From the NCBI RefSeq assembly GCF_030503435.1, contig NZ_JAUKPO010000009.1, positions 1 through 64,000 on the forward strand: 64,000 bases of DNA. Reading direction: 5' to 3'. This document shows, piece after piece, positions 36,408 to 45,249 of the stretch. Origin of the DNA: Rhodocytophaga aerolata. GTDB taxonomy: Bacteria; Bacteroidota; Bacteroidia; Cytophagales; 172606-1. The position numbers were made by a program, and so were the translations under genes. Each line of letters starts with the position of its first letter. The first letter of the stretch is position 1. The notes under the pieces are model-generated. The model did no database searches, was not told the DNA's origin, and saw only the letters and a list, made by a program, of their open reading frames with translations.

Positions 36408-36863
36408 ATGATTCAGGAAACCATTAATTCAATGAAAGGTGAGCTGACAGGGTTATTAACCCAGAAAACCGGCCTGACCGCCGACAAAGCCGGGCCAGCT
36501 GTAGATCTTGCCAAAGATAATATTCTGAGCGGCTTACAAAAAGAAGCTACTGGCGGAAATATAGGCGGACTGATGAGTATGCTGAAAGGCGGAAATACAG
36601 CCAGCAATCCTATTGTAACCAATATTGTGAACCAGTATGCTGGCAGCTTGATCTCCAAACTGGGTTTACCGGAAGCCATGTCCAAACAGGTAGCTACCTT
36701 TGCTGTACCTTTTATTCTCAGTAAATTTCAGTCGCAAACGGCCGGAAAATCGGATGGGGATATTGCCAGTATGCTAGGCGGTGACCTGGGGGGTGGTATG
36801 GGCGATATGCTCAAAAAAGGACTTGGCGGATTGGGTGGCCTAGGGGGGATGTTTGGTAAGTAA
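36408..36863 (+). CDS. Small Gly-rich hypothetical protein, DUF937/YidB-like
   Basis: A 151-residue protein without a signal peptide. It has a helical N-terminal half (LTGLLTQKTGLTADKAGPAV...), a middle segment ending in FAVPFILSKFQ, and a Gly/Met/Leu-rich tail (GGDLGGGMGDML, GLGGLGGLGGMFG). The arrangement resembles the DUF937/YidB group in having a helical bundle with a Gly-rich end, but I cannot confirm it. Isolated gene; a long hairpin follows. Confidence 0.6.
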   Translation: MIQETINSMKGELTGLLTQKTGLTADKAGPAVDLAKDNILSGLQKEATGGNIGGLMSMLKGGNTASNPIVTNIVNQYAGSLISKLGLPEAMSKQVATFAVPFILSKFQSQTAGKSDGDIASMLGGDLGGGMGDMLKKGLGGLGGLGGMFGK

Positions 36864-36905
36864 TTCTCCTTCAGGAAACTAGCAAGTAATTTATTACATA
36901 TGTGA

Positions 36906-36975
36906 AAAGGAATGAGAAACGGAAGAAACGTAGTATCTTATACAAGATATTACCTTCTGCGGTCTTCATTCCTTT
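36906..36975. terminator. Long bipartite hairpin between convergent genes
   Basis: An outer stem AAAGGAATGA/TCATTCCTTT (perfect, 10 bp) encloses GAAG/CTTC and an inner stem GTAGTATCTT/AAGATATTAC (one G-U pair) with loop ATAC. The plus side is followed by TTTCTTTTT. It most likely terminates the 151-aa gene, and possibly the opposing histidine kinase as well. Confidence 0.7.
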
Positions 36976-36984
36976 CTTTTTGGT

Positions 36985-38646
36985 TTATTGTTGGCTAGTC
37001 AGTTGTTCTATCCGGCTGATTAATACATCGGGTTGAAAAGGTTTGGGAAGGCAGTCATTGGCACCAGCTACGATATATTCCTGAATCTCTTCCTTCTGTA
37101 CATGGGCTGTGAGTGCAACAATGGGTATACTGTGGTAAGCTTCTGTAGAATTCCTGATGCGTTTAATGGCTTCAAACCCGTCCATGCCAGGCATTTGTAT
37201 ATCCATCAGGATTATATCGAATGCCTGCTGGGAAAGTTGCTCCAGCACTTGTCCGCCGTTAGTGGCAAATGTCAACCTGAATTTACCATCTCTGAGTACT
37301 TTACCAATAATAAGCTGATTTACTTCATTATCTTCGGCTACCAGCACCCGGATGATCTTTTCTGTTTGTTGAGATTGAGAAGTAGCTCTGTGTTCTGAGT
37401 GAGTCCCCATCGGAAACGAGAGTAAAAGCTGGCAATTCGTGCCTTTGCCAGGTTGGCTACTTAGCCAGATTTTGCCTCCCTGAGCTTCTACCAGACGTTT
37501 GGCAATGGCTAGTCCAAGACCTGTACCTCCATATCTGCGGTTATTCTTGTTATCAGCTTGCGTAAAGCTTTCAAATATATCCTTTACCTTGTCTTCTGCA
37601 ATGCCTATTCCAGTGTCTTGTACCGTGAAAAGCAAGGTAATCTGTTGCTCGTCTTGCGAATGTTTATCAACGCTTACCGTAATCTTGCCCGATTCAGTAA
37701 ATTTAACGGCATTGTCAATAATATTACTCAATACTTGCTGGAGTCTTACGGGATCGCCGATGAGGGTATCTGGTATTTCATCCGCATACGAGGCTATGAG
37801 TTGTAAGCCCTTCTGGTCGGCTTTGGCACTGAATAACTCAATAACTCTTTTAAAAAGCTGTTGAAGGCTGAAAGGCACTGCCTGAAGAGCCATACTGCCC
37901 GATTCGATTTTAGAATAATCAAGAATGTCGTTGACAATACCGAGCAGATTGTCTGCAGAACTTTTAATGTAGGTGAGAAATGTATGTTGTTCTCCGGAAA
38001 GCTGTGAGGCGAGGAGTAGATTCGTTAAACCCATAATGCCGTTGAGCGGTGTACGGATTTCGTGGCTCATGTTTGCCAAAAACTGTTCTTTCACTCTGGC
38101 CGATTGCAGGGCTTTTTCTTTTTCTTCTTCGAGCTTCTTTTTCTGCTCCCGCAATACCAGCTGGGTTACTACGGATTTTGCCAGAGTCTGCAAGGCATTT
38201 CGCTGTTCTGCATGTAAAGTATGTGGTTTTGTATCTAATATGCACAGGGTTCCTAAGGCATATCCGTCTGGCGTAATCAGCGGAGCTCCGGCATAAAACC
38301 GGATATGAGGATAGGTGGTAACGGATGGATTAGTAGCAAACCGTTTATCCTGCTGCAAATCGGGTATTTCCAGAATGTCACTGCCCATAATAGCGTACTG
38401 GCAAAAAGAAATACTTCTGGGAGATTCCGGCACTTCCATGCCTACTCTGGATTTAAACCATTGCCTGTTCCTATCAATCAAGCTGATAAGGGCAATTGGT
38501 ACCTGGCATATATAAGAAGCTAGTTTGGTAATGGCATCGTATTCTTCTTCCGGCAAGGTGTCTAAAATAGAATATATATTAAGAGCTTCTAACCTTTCCT
38601 GCTCATTTTCAGGGATAGGCAACTCATTTTTTATATCATTATTCAT
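36985..38646 (-). CDS. Hybrid sensor histidine kinase: GAF-HisKA-HATPase-REC
   Basis: A cytosolic two-component hybrid kinase of 553 residues with no membrane segment. Order of domains: GAF (about residues 25-160; ISFCQYAIMGSD and FYAGAPLITPDGYALGTLCI), a short coiled coil, HisKA with the phosphoacceptor His195 in ANMSHEIRTPLNG, HATPase_c (about 310-420, with DNAVKFTESG and GTGLGLAIAKRL), and a receiver (about 430-550) with phosphoacceptor Asp482 in ILMDIQMPGMDG and Lys535 in PKP. Signal unknown. No partner regulator is adjacent, so output must be through phosphotransfer or the kinase itself. It converges on the 151-aa gene. Confidence 0.95.
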   Translation of the reverse strand: MNNDIKNELPIPENEQERLEALNIYSILDTLPEEEYDAITKLASYICQVPIALISLIDRNRQWFKSRVGMEVPESPRSISFCQYAIMGSDILEIPDLQQDKRFATNPSVTTYPHIRFYAGAPLITPDGYALGTLCILDTKPHTLHAEQRNALQTLAKSVVTQLVLREQKKKLEEEKEKALQSARVKEQFLANMSHEIRTPLNGIMGLTNLLLASQLSGEQHTFLTYIKSSADNLLGIVNDILDYSKIESGSMALQAVPFSLQQLFKRVIELFSAKADQKGLQLIASYADEIPDTLIGDPVRLQQVLSNIIDNAVKFTESGKITVSVDKHSQDEQQITLLFTVQDTGIGIAEDKVKDIFESFTQADNKNNRRYGGTGLGLAIAKRLVEAQGGKIWLSSQPGKGTNCQLLLSFPMGTHSEHRATSQSQQTEKIIRVLVAEDNEVNQLIIGKVLRDGKFRLTFATNGGQVLEQLSQQAFDIILMDIQMPGMDGFEAIKRIRNSTEAYHSIPIVALTAHVQKEEIQEYIVAGANDCLPKPFQPDVLISRIEQLTSQQ

Positions 38647-39120
38647 AGTAATTAACGGGGTCGTAACTAGTATTTAACAACAGACCAGATTTATTTGCTT
38701 GTCTGATCAGAATTCGTTTCTGCCGGTCAGCTACTTGTGATGGCTCAACATCTGGCAGGCTGTGCTTGGCTGCCTGCATTCGCGATACATACATGCAAAA
38801 AGTGGTGTGTAGGAAAATAAGGCGTTGCTACATTGGCAGAAATTTCAAAATAGCCCAAGCTTGCTAACTTACTTAACTTTAACGTAAAATTGTGTACATC
38901 AGATAAGTAATGGATGAAAGTTTTTATCTGATTGTGGTGTAAATTTTAGGTGCAACTGCCTGATACACAAATAGCTTATTAGTTTCCACATAGTAGTAAT
39001 AACCGAGTAAAACAGCATGAAATCTTAACCAATGTATCTGCCAACTATCTGCTTTATTTGTATGAATTTTACGTTTGAATAAGTACATTGGCAGCTTAAA
39101 AATATTCAGGCATCAGACTT
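38647..39120. other. Divergent intergenic region histidine kinase / Anbu
   Basis: About 474 bp, AT-rich, carrying both promoters. Only one exact box is seen (39070, for the Anbu gene). I see no other gene or RNA. Confidence 0.4.
39070..39077 (+). promoter_or_regulatory. Putative promoter box of the Anbu gene
   Basis: TACGTTTG matches TAnnTTTG exactly, 43 bp before the ATG at 39121. Confidence 0.45.
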
Positions 39121-39843
39121 ATGACATATTGTTTAGGTGTAAAGGTGAAAGACGGACTCGTGGCTATTGCCGATACACGCATTACTTCCGGTACCGATAC
39201 CACAGTTAAAAAGAAAATTTTTGTCGAGCAAAAAGACCTCCATTCTCTTTTCATTATGACCAGCGGATTACGGTCTATCCGCGATAAAGCCCTTATTTAC
39301 TTTCAGGAACAGGTAGACGAAGGAGAGGGGTTTAATCGCCTATATAAAGCCGTAAATGCCCTGGGTGAGCAAGTACGTCGCGTAAGCCACGAAGACCGCC
39401 ACGCCCTTGAAAAATCCGGATTGAAATTTAACCTCAATACTATTGTTGGCGGGCAGCTGAAAGACGACGAAGAACATAAGTTGTTTTTATTGTACCCGGA
39501 AGGAAACTGGGTAGAGCTGGACCATGGATCACCTTTTGTGATTATTGGAAATTCCGGCTATGGCAAACCCATTCTGAACCGCACACTTAACAGTGATTCT
39601 TCCATGGCCCTTGCCCTAAAGGCTGGTTTCCTGTCTTTTGATTCTACCAGGGTAAGTGCCAACGATGTAGAGTTCCCCATAGATGTGGTGCTGTATAAGA
39701 AAAATACCTTTAACATGGTGGAACACCGCTACGAAAAAAAAGACCTGGAACAGATTTCTGCCCTCTGGGAAGAAGAGCTAAAAGCAGCCCTCAAACAAAT
39801 TCCCGAAGACTGGATGGAAGCAGCCCTAAAGAAATTACCATAA
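39121..39843 (+). CDS. Anbu-type proteasome-like peptidase
   Basis: A 240-residue member of the bacterial proteasome-like Anbu family (COG3484). The opening MTYCLGVKVKDGLVAIADTR is diagnostic: Thr2 would become the N-terminal nucleophile after Met removal, and the following DTRITSG and KKIFV strands are family-conserved. The NSGYGKPI and YKKNTF blocks near residues 143 and 201 are also typical. Anbu forms ring or lock-washer assemblies and is usually encoded in a four-gene cluster with a transglutaminase-like peptidase, an ATP-grasp protein and an alpha-E protein; none of these is next to it here. It has its own promoter box. Its substrate is unknown. Confidence 0.9.
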   Translation: MTYCLGVKVKDGLVAIADTRITSGTDTTVKKKIFVEQKDLHSLFIMTSGLRSIRDKALIYFQEQVDEGEGFNRLYKAVNALGEQVRRVSHEDRHALEKSGLKFNLNTIVGGQLKDDEEHKLFLLYPEGNWVELDHGSPFVIIGNSGYGKPILNRTLNSDSSMALALKAGFLSFDSTRVSANDVEFPIDVVLYKKNTFNMVEHRYEKKDLEQISALWEEELKAALKQIPEDWMEAALKKLP

Positions 39844-39908
39844 GCTTGTAAGCATACGCTGAACCAGGTTGATTGTTCCTGATTCAAAAACCCAAGCAGC
39901 CTTATTAC

Positions 39909-40652
39909 TCATTGCATCGCAGCCAAAGCCTTTTGCAGATCCTCCGGCGTGTCTATGCCCATGGTATCATAAGGAGTGATGGCCGCTTGTATGCGGTAGC
40001 CGTTTTCCAGCCAGCGGAGTTGTTCCAGAGCTTCGGCTTTCTCCAGGCTGGAAACTGGCAATTGTGTAAGTTGGGCTAATACATCGGTGCGGTAGGCGTA
40101 CATGCCGATGTGCTTGTAATAGGTATGCTTCTCCAGCCAGTGTTCTTTTTCTGCCCCCCGGATATAGGGCAAGGTTTGCCGGCTGAAATAAATAGCTTCT
40201 GCCCGTGTGTTTAACAGTACTTTGGGCTTATTAGGGTCTAGTAATGTTTGCAGGTCTTCTATCTTTTTTACCAAAGTGGCAATTTCCGTTTGCGAATCTT
40301 TTAAGCATTCAGCCAGAATATTGATCTGTTCGGGTTGAATAAACGGCTCATCGCCCTGTATATTGATCACGTAATCGCAAGAAAAATGGCTTTTCTGTAA
40401 GGCTTCAAAACAACGGTCGGTACCACTGGGATGATCCGGGCTGGTCATTACTACTTGCCCACCAATCTGGCGGATGTGATCATAAATTAGCTGGTGGTCG
40501 GTGGCTACTACTACTTGTTGAAGAGCACTGGCTTGTAGGGCCTGTTCGTATACCCGCTGAACCATCGTTTTGCCATTAATCAGCGCCAGGGCTTTTGCGG
40601 GAAACCTGGTGGATGCGTAACGGGCAGGAATAATTCCAAGGATTGTTGTCAT
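39909..40652 (-). CDS. kdsB: 3-deoxy-manno-octulosonate cytidylyltransferase
   Basis: Makes CMP-Kdo from Kdo and CTP for lipopolysaccharide. The opening GIIPARYASTRFPAKAL with the nucleotide-binding arginines and lysine, VVVATDHQLI, NIQGDEPFIQPEQI and the C-terminal AITPYDTMGIDTPEDL motif are all standard. At 247 residues it is normal. A TAnnTTTG box ends only four bases before the ATG, so the mRNA may be leaderless. No other Kdo gene is near. Confidence 0.96.
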   Translation of the reverse strand: MTTILGIIPARYASTRFPAKALALINGKTMVQRVYEQALQASALQQVVVATDHQLIYDHIRQIGGQVVMTSPDHPSGTDRCFEALQKSHFSCDYVINIQGDEPFIQPEQINILAECLKDSQTEIATLVKKIEDLQTLLDPNKPKVLLNTRAEAIYFSRQTLPYIRGAEKEHWLEKHTYYKHIGMYAYRTDVLAQLTQLPVSSLEKAEALEQLRWLENGYRIQAAITPYDTMGIDTPEDLQKALAAMQ

Positions 40653-40656
40653 TTGG

Positions 40657-40664
40657 CAAAGGTA
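40657..40664 (-). promoter_or_regulatory. Putative kdsB promoter box abutting the start
   Basis: The minus strand reads TACCTTTG (exact match), four bases before the kdsB ATG. A start site five to seven bases further would fall within the ATG or just after. No matching -33 element, so it could be chance. Confidence 0.35.
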
Positions 40665-40849
40665 AAAGAATGTGCCAATAAATTGGATAGTGATAGGGCA
40701 TATAGCCTAAAATAGCAGACAAAGGCTAGTGGGTATAGTCAAAATAGATAAATGCATACATGGTTACTATTTCTGTATAGTTTGAGAAAAAAATTACCCT
40801 CTCTATAGATACCTTGCTCTATTTGCAACACGTACAGTCAAAAAGTTTC

Positions 40850-41320
40850 TTAAGTAAACTTTTTCCATTCATTCCCTTCTGCCACTTTTTTGATAACCAG
40901 ATTCCGTTGAGCTAATAGAGTTGACATATACGATTTGAGAAACAGACCATTAGCCAGTTTACCGAGCAGACCCAAGGGTGATTCAAAATAAAAAACATCC
41001 TTCATACGCGTACCAGCTAGCTGTTGGATAAAATGGTGCTCATGCCGGAAGCTTTGGAAAGCTCCACTAATCATTTCATCGCAAAAGTAAGTGGGGTATT
41101 GATAGGCTGTAATTTTAGAAGTAAGCTGTTGCCAGATACCAAAATGCCTTGCCCGCCAGGTTACCGTATCTCCCAGTTTCATTCGACCTGACATGATCCC
41201 AGCTACAGCCCGCTCCTGAGTATGTGCCGTAGAAAGCGTATGCACATCTACACTCAGGGACAGCAAAAAACAACGTTCTATAGGTGCGTTAATTAAGGTA
41301 TCCAGTTCAATAACAGCCAT
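40850..41320 (-). CDS. SRPBCC (START-like) family protein
   Basis: A 156-residue ligand-binding fold protein. Family features: the opening strand IELDTLINAPIERCFLLSLSVDVH, the KLGDTVTWRARHFGIWQQL hairpin, FRHEHHFIQQLAGTRMKDVFYFESPLGLLG and the final long helix. It resembles the cell-division-inhibitor-like or SRPBCC cyclase-like group of the superfamily. Its start codon overlaps the nfeD stop (TAATG), so translation is coupled and the two likely act or are made together. Bound ligand unknown. Confidence 0.85.
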   Translation of the reverse strand: MAVIELDTLINAPIERCFLLSLSVDVHTLSTAHTQERAVAGIMSGRMKLGDTVTWRARHFGIWQQLTSKITAYQYPTYFCDEMISGAFQSFRHEHHFIQQLAGTRMKDVFYFESPLGLLGKLANGLFLKSYMSTLLAQRNLVIKKVAEGNEWKKFT

Positions 41321-42672
41321 TATTCCTGTACTTTGCGGACTTTTATGGAAGAGCCTTCCTGGTCAACTACTACTATTGTAGATCCTTTGTCAATATAATC
41401 TCCCCGGGTAAAGGCATCGTAAATGGTATCTTCAATAATAACTTTTCCACTGGGGCGGAGCACCGTATAGGCTTGTCCGGTTCTGCCAACCATGGGTTTT
41501 TCAAGGAAATTAGAGGTATATCCTTGATCTTTGTCCAGTTTGTGTTGCAAGGTCATTTTCTTGAACCGCTCAGATTTTACAAACTTCGCCCCTCCGAAAA
41601 TGATAGTCAGAATAGCTCCCATCATCCCAATGCCCACAGCCGTTAGCGAATCACGCAGAGAATAGGCAGGAATCCGGGAAAAATCGAACCAATCGTTGTC
41701 TACCATAATCAGAATTAAAGACCCAAAAATGCAGACCAGTCCGGCTACCCCAGCTACCCCAAAACCTGGCAGTACAAACATTTCAACGGCAAGCAATACC
41801 AGGCCAATAAAGAAAACAAGAATCTCCCAGTTTGCTGCTAGCCCGTTCAGGTAATAGGGTACAAAATATAGCACGGCCGCTACAATGGCAATTAGTAGCG
41901 GAAAGCCGATTCCCGGGGATTGCAGTTCAAAGTAAATACCCCCAATAATTGCCAGAATCAGCAGTCCGCTGATAAAGGGATTCAAGAATAAAGCAATAAT
42001 TTTTTCAACTGTAGAGAGTTCGTAGGTAGATATGCGGTAATTTTTGATATTGCTTTCTTTTAATACTTCGTCAATAGAGTTGGCGCGTCCTTCACAAAAA
42101 CCGTATTTGATGGCTTCTGTTGTGGTAAGGGTAATTACTTTCCCTTCCTGCTTAATACTGTCCAGTTGAATGGTTTGATCTACCATGGCTTCGGCTATGC
42201 GGGGATTGCGGCCATTGGCCTCTGCTGTAGACCGCATCAGCGAACGCATATACGACTGGTATTTATCAGGAGCGGCTTCTCCTCCTGCACCATTAACCAC
42301 AGTTGCTGCCCCAATACTTGCGCCATTACTCATATAGATGCTATCGCAGGCAATAGAAATCAGGGCTCCGGCAGAAGCGGCATTCGGATTAATAAACACC
42401 ATTACGGGTTTAGGAAAGTTGAGTAGCTTGGCCCGGATCATATCGGCATCGTTCAGGGTGCCTCCGTAGGTATCCATGTTGATGAGCAGGTAGTCAGCCT
42501 TGCTTTTGGTTGCCTCCTCCAGCGCCAGATTTACATACCTGGTCATGCGTGGGTCTATCTGGTCGCGTATTTCCATCACAAATACATGCACCTTAGCAGG
42601 CTGTGCCATGGAACTAAAGGCCGCTACCAGCAGATAAATAATCAGCAAACATTTTGTAAAACTGTTGTTCAT
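41320..42672 (-). CDS. NfeD family membrane serine protease
   Basis: A 450-residue protein: signal peptide at residues 1-24, a ClpP-like protease domain (about 28-220) with the serine in NPNAASAGALISIACD and the lysine region in MSNGASIGAATVVNGAG, then about four membrane segments (235-350) and a C-terminal OB-fold NfeD domain (about 370-450). Members cleave stomatin-type (SPFH) membrane proteins and influence membrane order. No stomatin/SPFH gene is adjacent, unlike in many genomes. The SRPBCC gene follows with a one-base overlap. Confidence 0.9.
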   Translation of the reverse strand: MNNSFTKCLLIIYLLVAAFSSMAQPAKVHVFVMEIRDQIDPRMTRYVNLALEEATKSKADYLLINMDTYGGTLNDADMIRAKLLNFPKPVMVFINPNAASAGALISIACDSIYMSNGASIGAATVVNGAGGEAAPDKYQSYMRSLMRSTAEANGRNPRIAEAMVDQTIQLDSIKQEGKVITLTTTEAIKYGFCEGRANSIDEVLKESNIKNYRISTYELSTVEKIIALFLNPFISGLLILAIIGGIYFELQSPGIGFPLLIAIVAAVLYFVPYYLNGLAANWEILVFFIGLVLLAVEMFVLPGFGVAGVAGLVCIFGSLILIMVDNDWFDFSRIPAYSLRDSLTAVGIGMMGAILTIIFGGAKFVKSERFKKMTLQHKLDKDQGYTSNFLEKPMVGRTGQAYTVLRPSGKVIIEDTIYDAFTRGDYIDKGSTIVVVDQEGSSIKVRKVQE

Positions 42673-42822
42673 AGCCCAATAAGCATGTAAATTGCCATAG
42701 AAAGATGTAGAAGTAAACCAAAAAGTCTTTTTTGCAAGCCCTTTGTATATTAAACCGCGGGTGTCAAAATCAGAAGACGTAATCTATCTACGCTTGAATT
42801 ACTTTAACTTACAACAAATTTT

Positions 42823-43617
42823 TTGGTAAAAAAATTATCATCGTACTTTTCCTTTACCCTGCCAGGCAATATCTGGCGGATGCTGGCCAGTGAACATTGG
42901 CTTGTGGCTGAGATCCGCGATGGCCAGACACGAAAGGCGAACTTTGCCGCTGTAGATATCCGGTCAGGCCGTTTACAATGGGATTATCTGGAGTTGCCCG
43001 AATCATGGTGGGTGAGTGGTACAACTATTCAGACAGATACCCTGCTAGTGCAGTTGTATCCCGACCCGCAGCAGCCACAAACCAAAGGCATTATTGCTAT
43101 TGATCTGCCAACAGGTACTATCCGCTGGCAACAACCACAACATAGTTTTCTCCGCTTAACAGAGCAAGGCATTTTAGCTGTGCAGGGCACTGAAGGTGAG
43201 TCTATTTTTCAACTGCTGTCGCTGGCTACGGGTGAAGTAGTATCAAGGATAGAGCCTGTACAACTAGATGATTTTTCTTCTCCGGCTCAGCCCTATCTAT
43301 TGCTTCCAACCCATTATACGCAGGAAAATACGTATTTTGGCAGCATTGTTTCTTTTATACATCATAAACTGGGTCTGCAGCCACAAAAAGCCGTTGATTA
43401 TGCAGAATTTCAGCAACTGATCAGTATTTCTTATTATATTTACGAACATAAAAACCTAACCAATTATTTACTAATACTCGATAAAGAAGGAAATGTGCGG
43501 CTGCATGAAAGGCTGGCTTCACAGCTTCCAGGTATCGGACTAGATACTTTTTTTATCATCCATCAGTATCTGATCGTTGTTAAAGACAAAAAAGATTTAA
43601 TTGCATATGAGTTATAA
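42823..43617 (+). CDS. DUF4905 domain protein
   Basis: A 264-residue protein rich in short repeated strands with W/G pairs (NIWRMLASEHWLVAEIRD, RSGRLQWDYLELPESWWV, TGTIRWQQPQHSFLRL), a beta-propeller-like pattern reminiscent of PQQ repeats; I recognise it as DUF4905. No signal peptide. The TTG at 42823 is the only start that retains the conserved N-terminal SFTLPGNIW segment. The following gene starts inside its last codons (11-bp overlap), so the two are translationally coupled. Function unknown. Confidence 0.8.
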   Translation: MVKKLSSYFSFTLPGNIWRMLASEHWLVAEIRDGQTRKANFAAVDIRSGRLQWDYLELPESWWVSGTTIQTDTLLVQLYPDPQQPQTKGIIAIDLPTGTIRWQQPQHSFLRLTEQGILAVQGTEGESIFQLLSLATGEVVSRIEPVQLDDFSSPAQPYLLLPTHYTQENTYFGSIVSFIHHKLGLQPQKAVDYAEFQQLISISYYIYEHKNLTNYLLILDKEGNVRLHERLASQLPGIGLDTFFIIHQYLIVVKDKKDLIAYEL

Positions 43618-44818
43618 ATTCCTTCCTTCTTTTTTCACTATTGCTGCTTTTAGTGCTTTCTTTTTACCTTCTCTCACTGCCAATGCTTTTATGAGTATGC
43701 CAGCAGATTCTATTGGTGTAGAACGTAAAGGGAATAAAGTGCTGGTATTATATAAAGTAGAGGCCGGCGAAACTTTAAGCTCTATTTCCCGGAAATACCG
43801 AACCACCGTGGATGCCATCAAAGCAGAGAATTCGTTAGGTGACAGTGGGCTGAAATTAGGCGACGTGATCCGCGTACCGTATTCGGCTAAACCTTCGGTA
43901 GCCGGAAGAAAAGTGCATACCGTAGAAGCTTCCCAAACCCTGTATGCCATTGCCAGAATGTATAATGTTACATCGGAAGACATAAAAAAGTGGAATAATT
44001 TGGCATCTAACGAAATAAGCCTTGGCCAGGAATTGATTGTCAGCGGAGACGGCCAGGCGGCTTCCTCTTCCACGCAAGCAATTACTGTTACTGAAAATAC
44101 AGCCGCCAATACGAAAACTCCCACTGTCTCTACCAATGCTGCCGGCCAAAAGGTGCACGTAGTAGAAGCATCGCAAGGGTTGTTTTCTATTGCCAGAATG
44201 TATAATGTCGCTATTGAGGATTTGCGTAAATGGAATAATCTGAAGGCCGATAATTTAAAAGTAGGGCAGGAGTTAATACTAGAAGCTCCGGCAAATGCCC
44301 CTGCGCCAACAGAGACGACCGTAGAAACGGTAGCCCAGGCAAGCACAGAACAACCGGCTAATGTTGCCGAAAGCAATAAGCCGGAAACCAAAGAAGACAT
44401 ATTCATCGAAGAACCGGAAACGGCTCCGGTGGCTGCGCAAACGACCAACGCAAAAACCGAAACTACCCGTCCTGAAAAGGGTACCCCAAAAAAGGAAGAG
44501 AAACCAGTAGAAAATACTAGCTATACCATATCCAATACCAGCGGCTATGTGAAAAAAGTAGAGAGCGGATTAGCCGAAGTAATTGCCGGAAATAGCAGCA
44601 GCGACATGTTTTTAGCTCTGCACCGCACGGCACCTGTCGGAACTATTATGCAGATTCGAAACCAAATGAATGATTTAAGTGTATTTGTAAAAGTGATAGG
44701 TAAACTGCCTGATACTGGCGCAAACGATAAGGTAGTGGTGAAGATTTCGCAAAAAGCCTATGAACGTTTAGCCGCAGTGGACAAACGTTTCCGGGTAGAA
44801 CTATCGTATATGCCGTAA
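43607..44818 (+). CDS. LysM (three repeats) and RlpA-like DPBB protein
   Basis: A secreted 403-residue protein. A signal peptide is followed by three LysM peptidoglycan-binding modules: about residues 49-95 (YKVEAGETLSSISRKY), 103-148 (HTVEASQTLYAIARMY) and 184-229 (HVVEASQGLFSIARMY). A Thr/Pro/Glu-rich linker follows, and the last 90 residues resemble the double-psi beta-barrel of RlpA (SGLAEVIAGNSSSDMFLALHRTAPVGT). I start it at ATG 43607, which overlaps the DUF4905 gene by 11 bp; a TTG two codons earlier is less likely. It probably acts on or binds the cell wall. The catalytic Asp/His pair of RlpA is not obvious, so binding only is possible. Confidence 0.88.
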   Translation: MSYKFLPSFFTIAAFSAFFLPSLTANAFMSMPADSIGVERKGNKVLVLYKVEAGETLSSISRKYRTTVDAIKAENSLGDSGLKLGDVIRVPYSAKPSVAGRKVHTVEASQTLYAIARMYNVTSEDIKKWNNLASNEISLGQELIVSGDGQAASSSTQAITVTENTAANTKTPTVSTNAAGQKVHVVEASQGLFSIARMYNVAIEDLRKWNNLKADNLKVGQELILEAPANAPAPTETTVETVAQASTEQPANVAESNKPETKEDIFIEEPETAPVAAQTTNAKTETTRPEKGTPKKEEKPVENTSYTISNTSGYVKKVESGLAEVIAGNSSSDMFLALHRTAPVGTIMQIRNQMNDLSVFVKVIGKLPDTGANDKVVVKISQKAYERLAAVDKRFRVELSYMP

Positions 44819-44908
44819 ATCAATCAGGTGAGGTGAAAATGTAAAAATTATCCATCTCGTTAGTTTATTTTCACGTTTCCAAAGCAATATATTTTCAACT
44901 TAAAGTCT

Positions 44909-45142
44909 ATGTCTCAGATCTCTCAACCGCCTGTAATTCTTAAGCACCTGTGGAATGTGCTGTTTGCCTTATTCTATCCGGTTCTGGTCATATTTTCACT
45001 GGTTTTTACAGGGATTCTGCTCGTTTTTTCAAACTTGTCCAGGCTGGCTTTTGCCATTATCCGCCTGTTCGGTAAAAAAAATGGGCAGGAACTAGGTTCA
45101 GTCAGACGTAAAGCGGCCCATTCACATCATCACCACCACTGA
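44909..45142 (+). CDS. Small membrane protein with poly-His tail
   Basis: A 77-residue protein with one long membrane region (about residues 14-52: LWNVLFALFYPVLVIFSLVFTGILLVFSNLSRLAFAI, which may be one or two segments). A short basic C-terminal tail ends in HSHHHHH, six His in the last seven residues, read from CATTCACATCATCACCACCAC. The tail could bind metal or nucleotide phosphate. No recognised family. It lies 90 bp after the LysM gene on the same strand. Confidence 0.7.
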   Translation: MSQISQPPVILKHLWNVLFALFYPVLVIFSLVFTGILLVFSNLSRLAFAIIRLFGKKNGQELGSVRRKAAHSHHHHH

Positions 45143-45249
45143 TTTTACTCCACCGCATTCTATAGTCATCCATCACATTTGCTTTTTGCAGGTAATGTGA
45201 TGGATGACTGTTTATATATTTTCTACTCCCCGATTGATTCATTTTATCC

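Noticed and set aside
38647-39120. A non-coding RNA in the long gap before the Anbu gene
   Set aside because: AT-rich with no stable hairpin followed by T-run; only a promoter box is supported.
43612-44448. 278-codon open frame antisense to the LysM protein
   Set aside because: Ser/Val/Ala-rich shadow of the repeat-rich LysM coding sequence; no family or start context.
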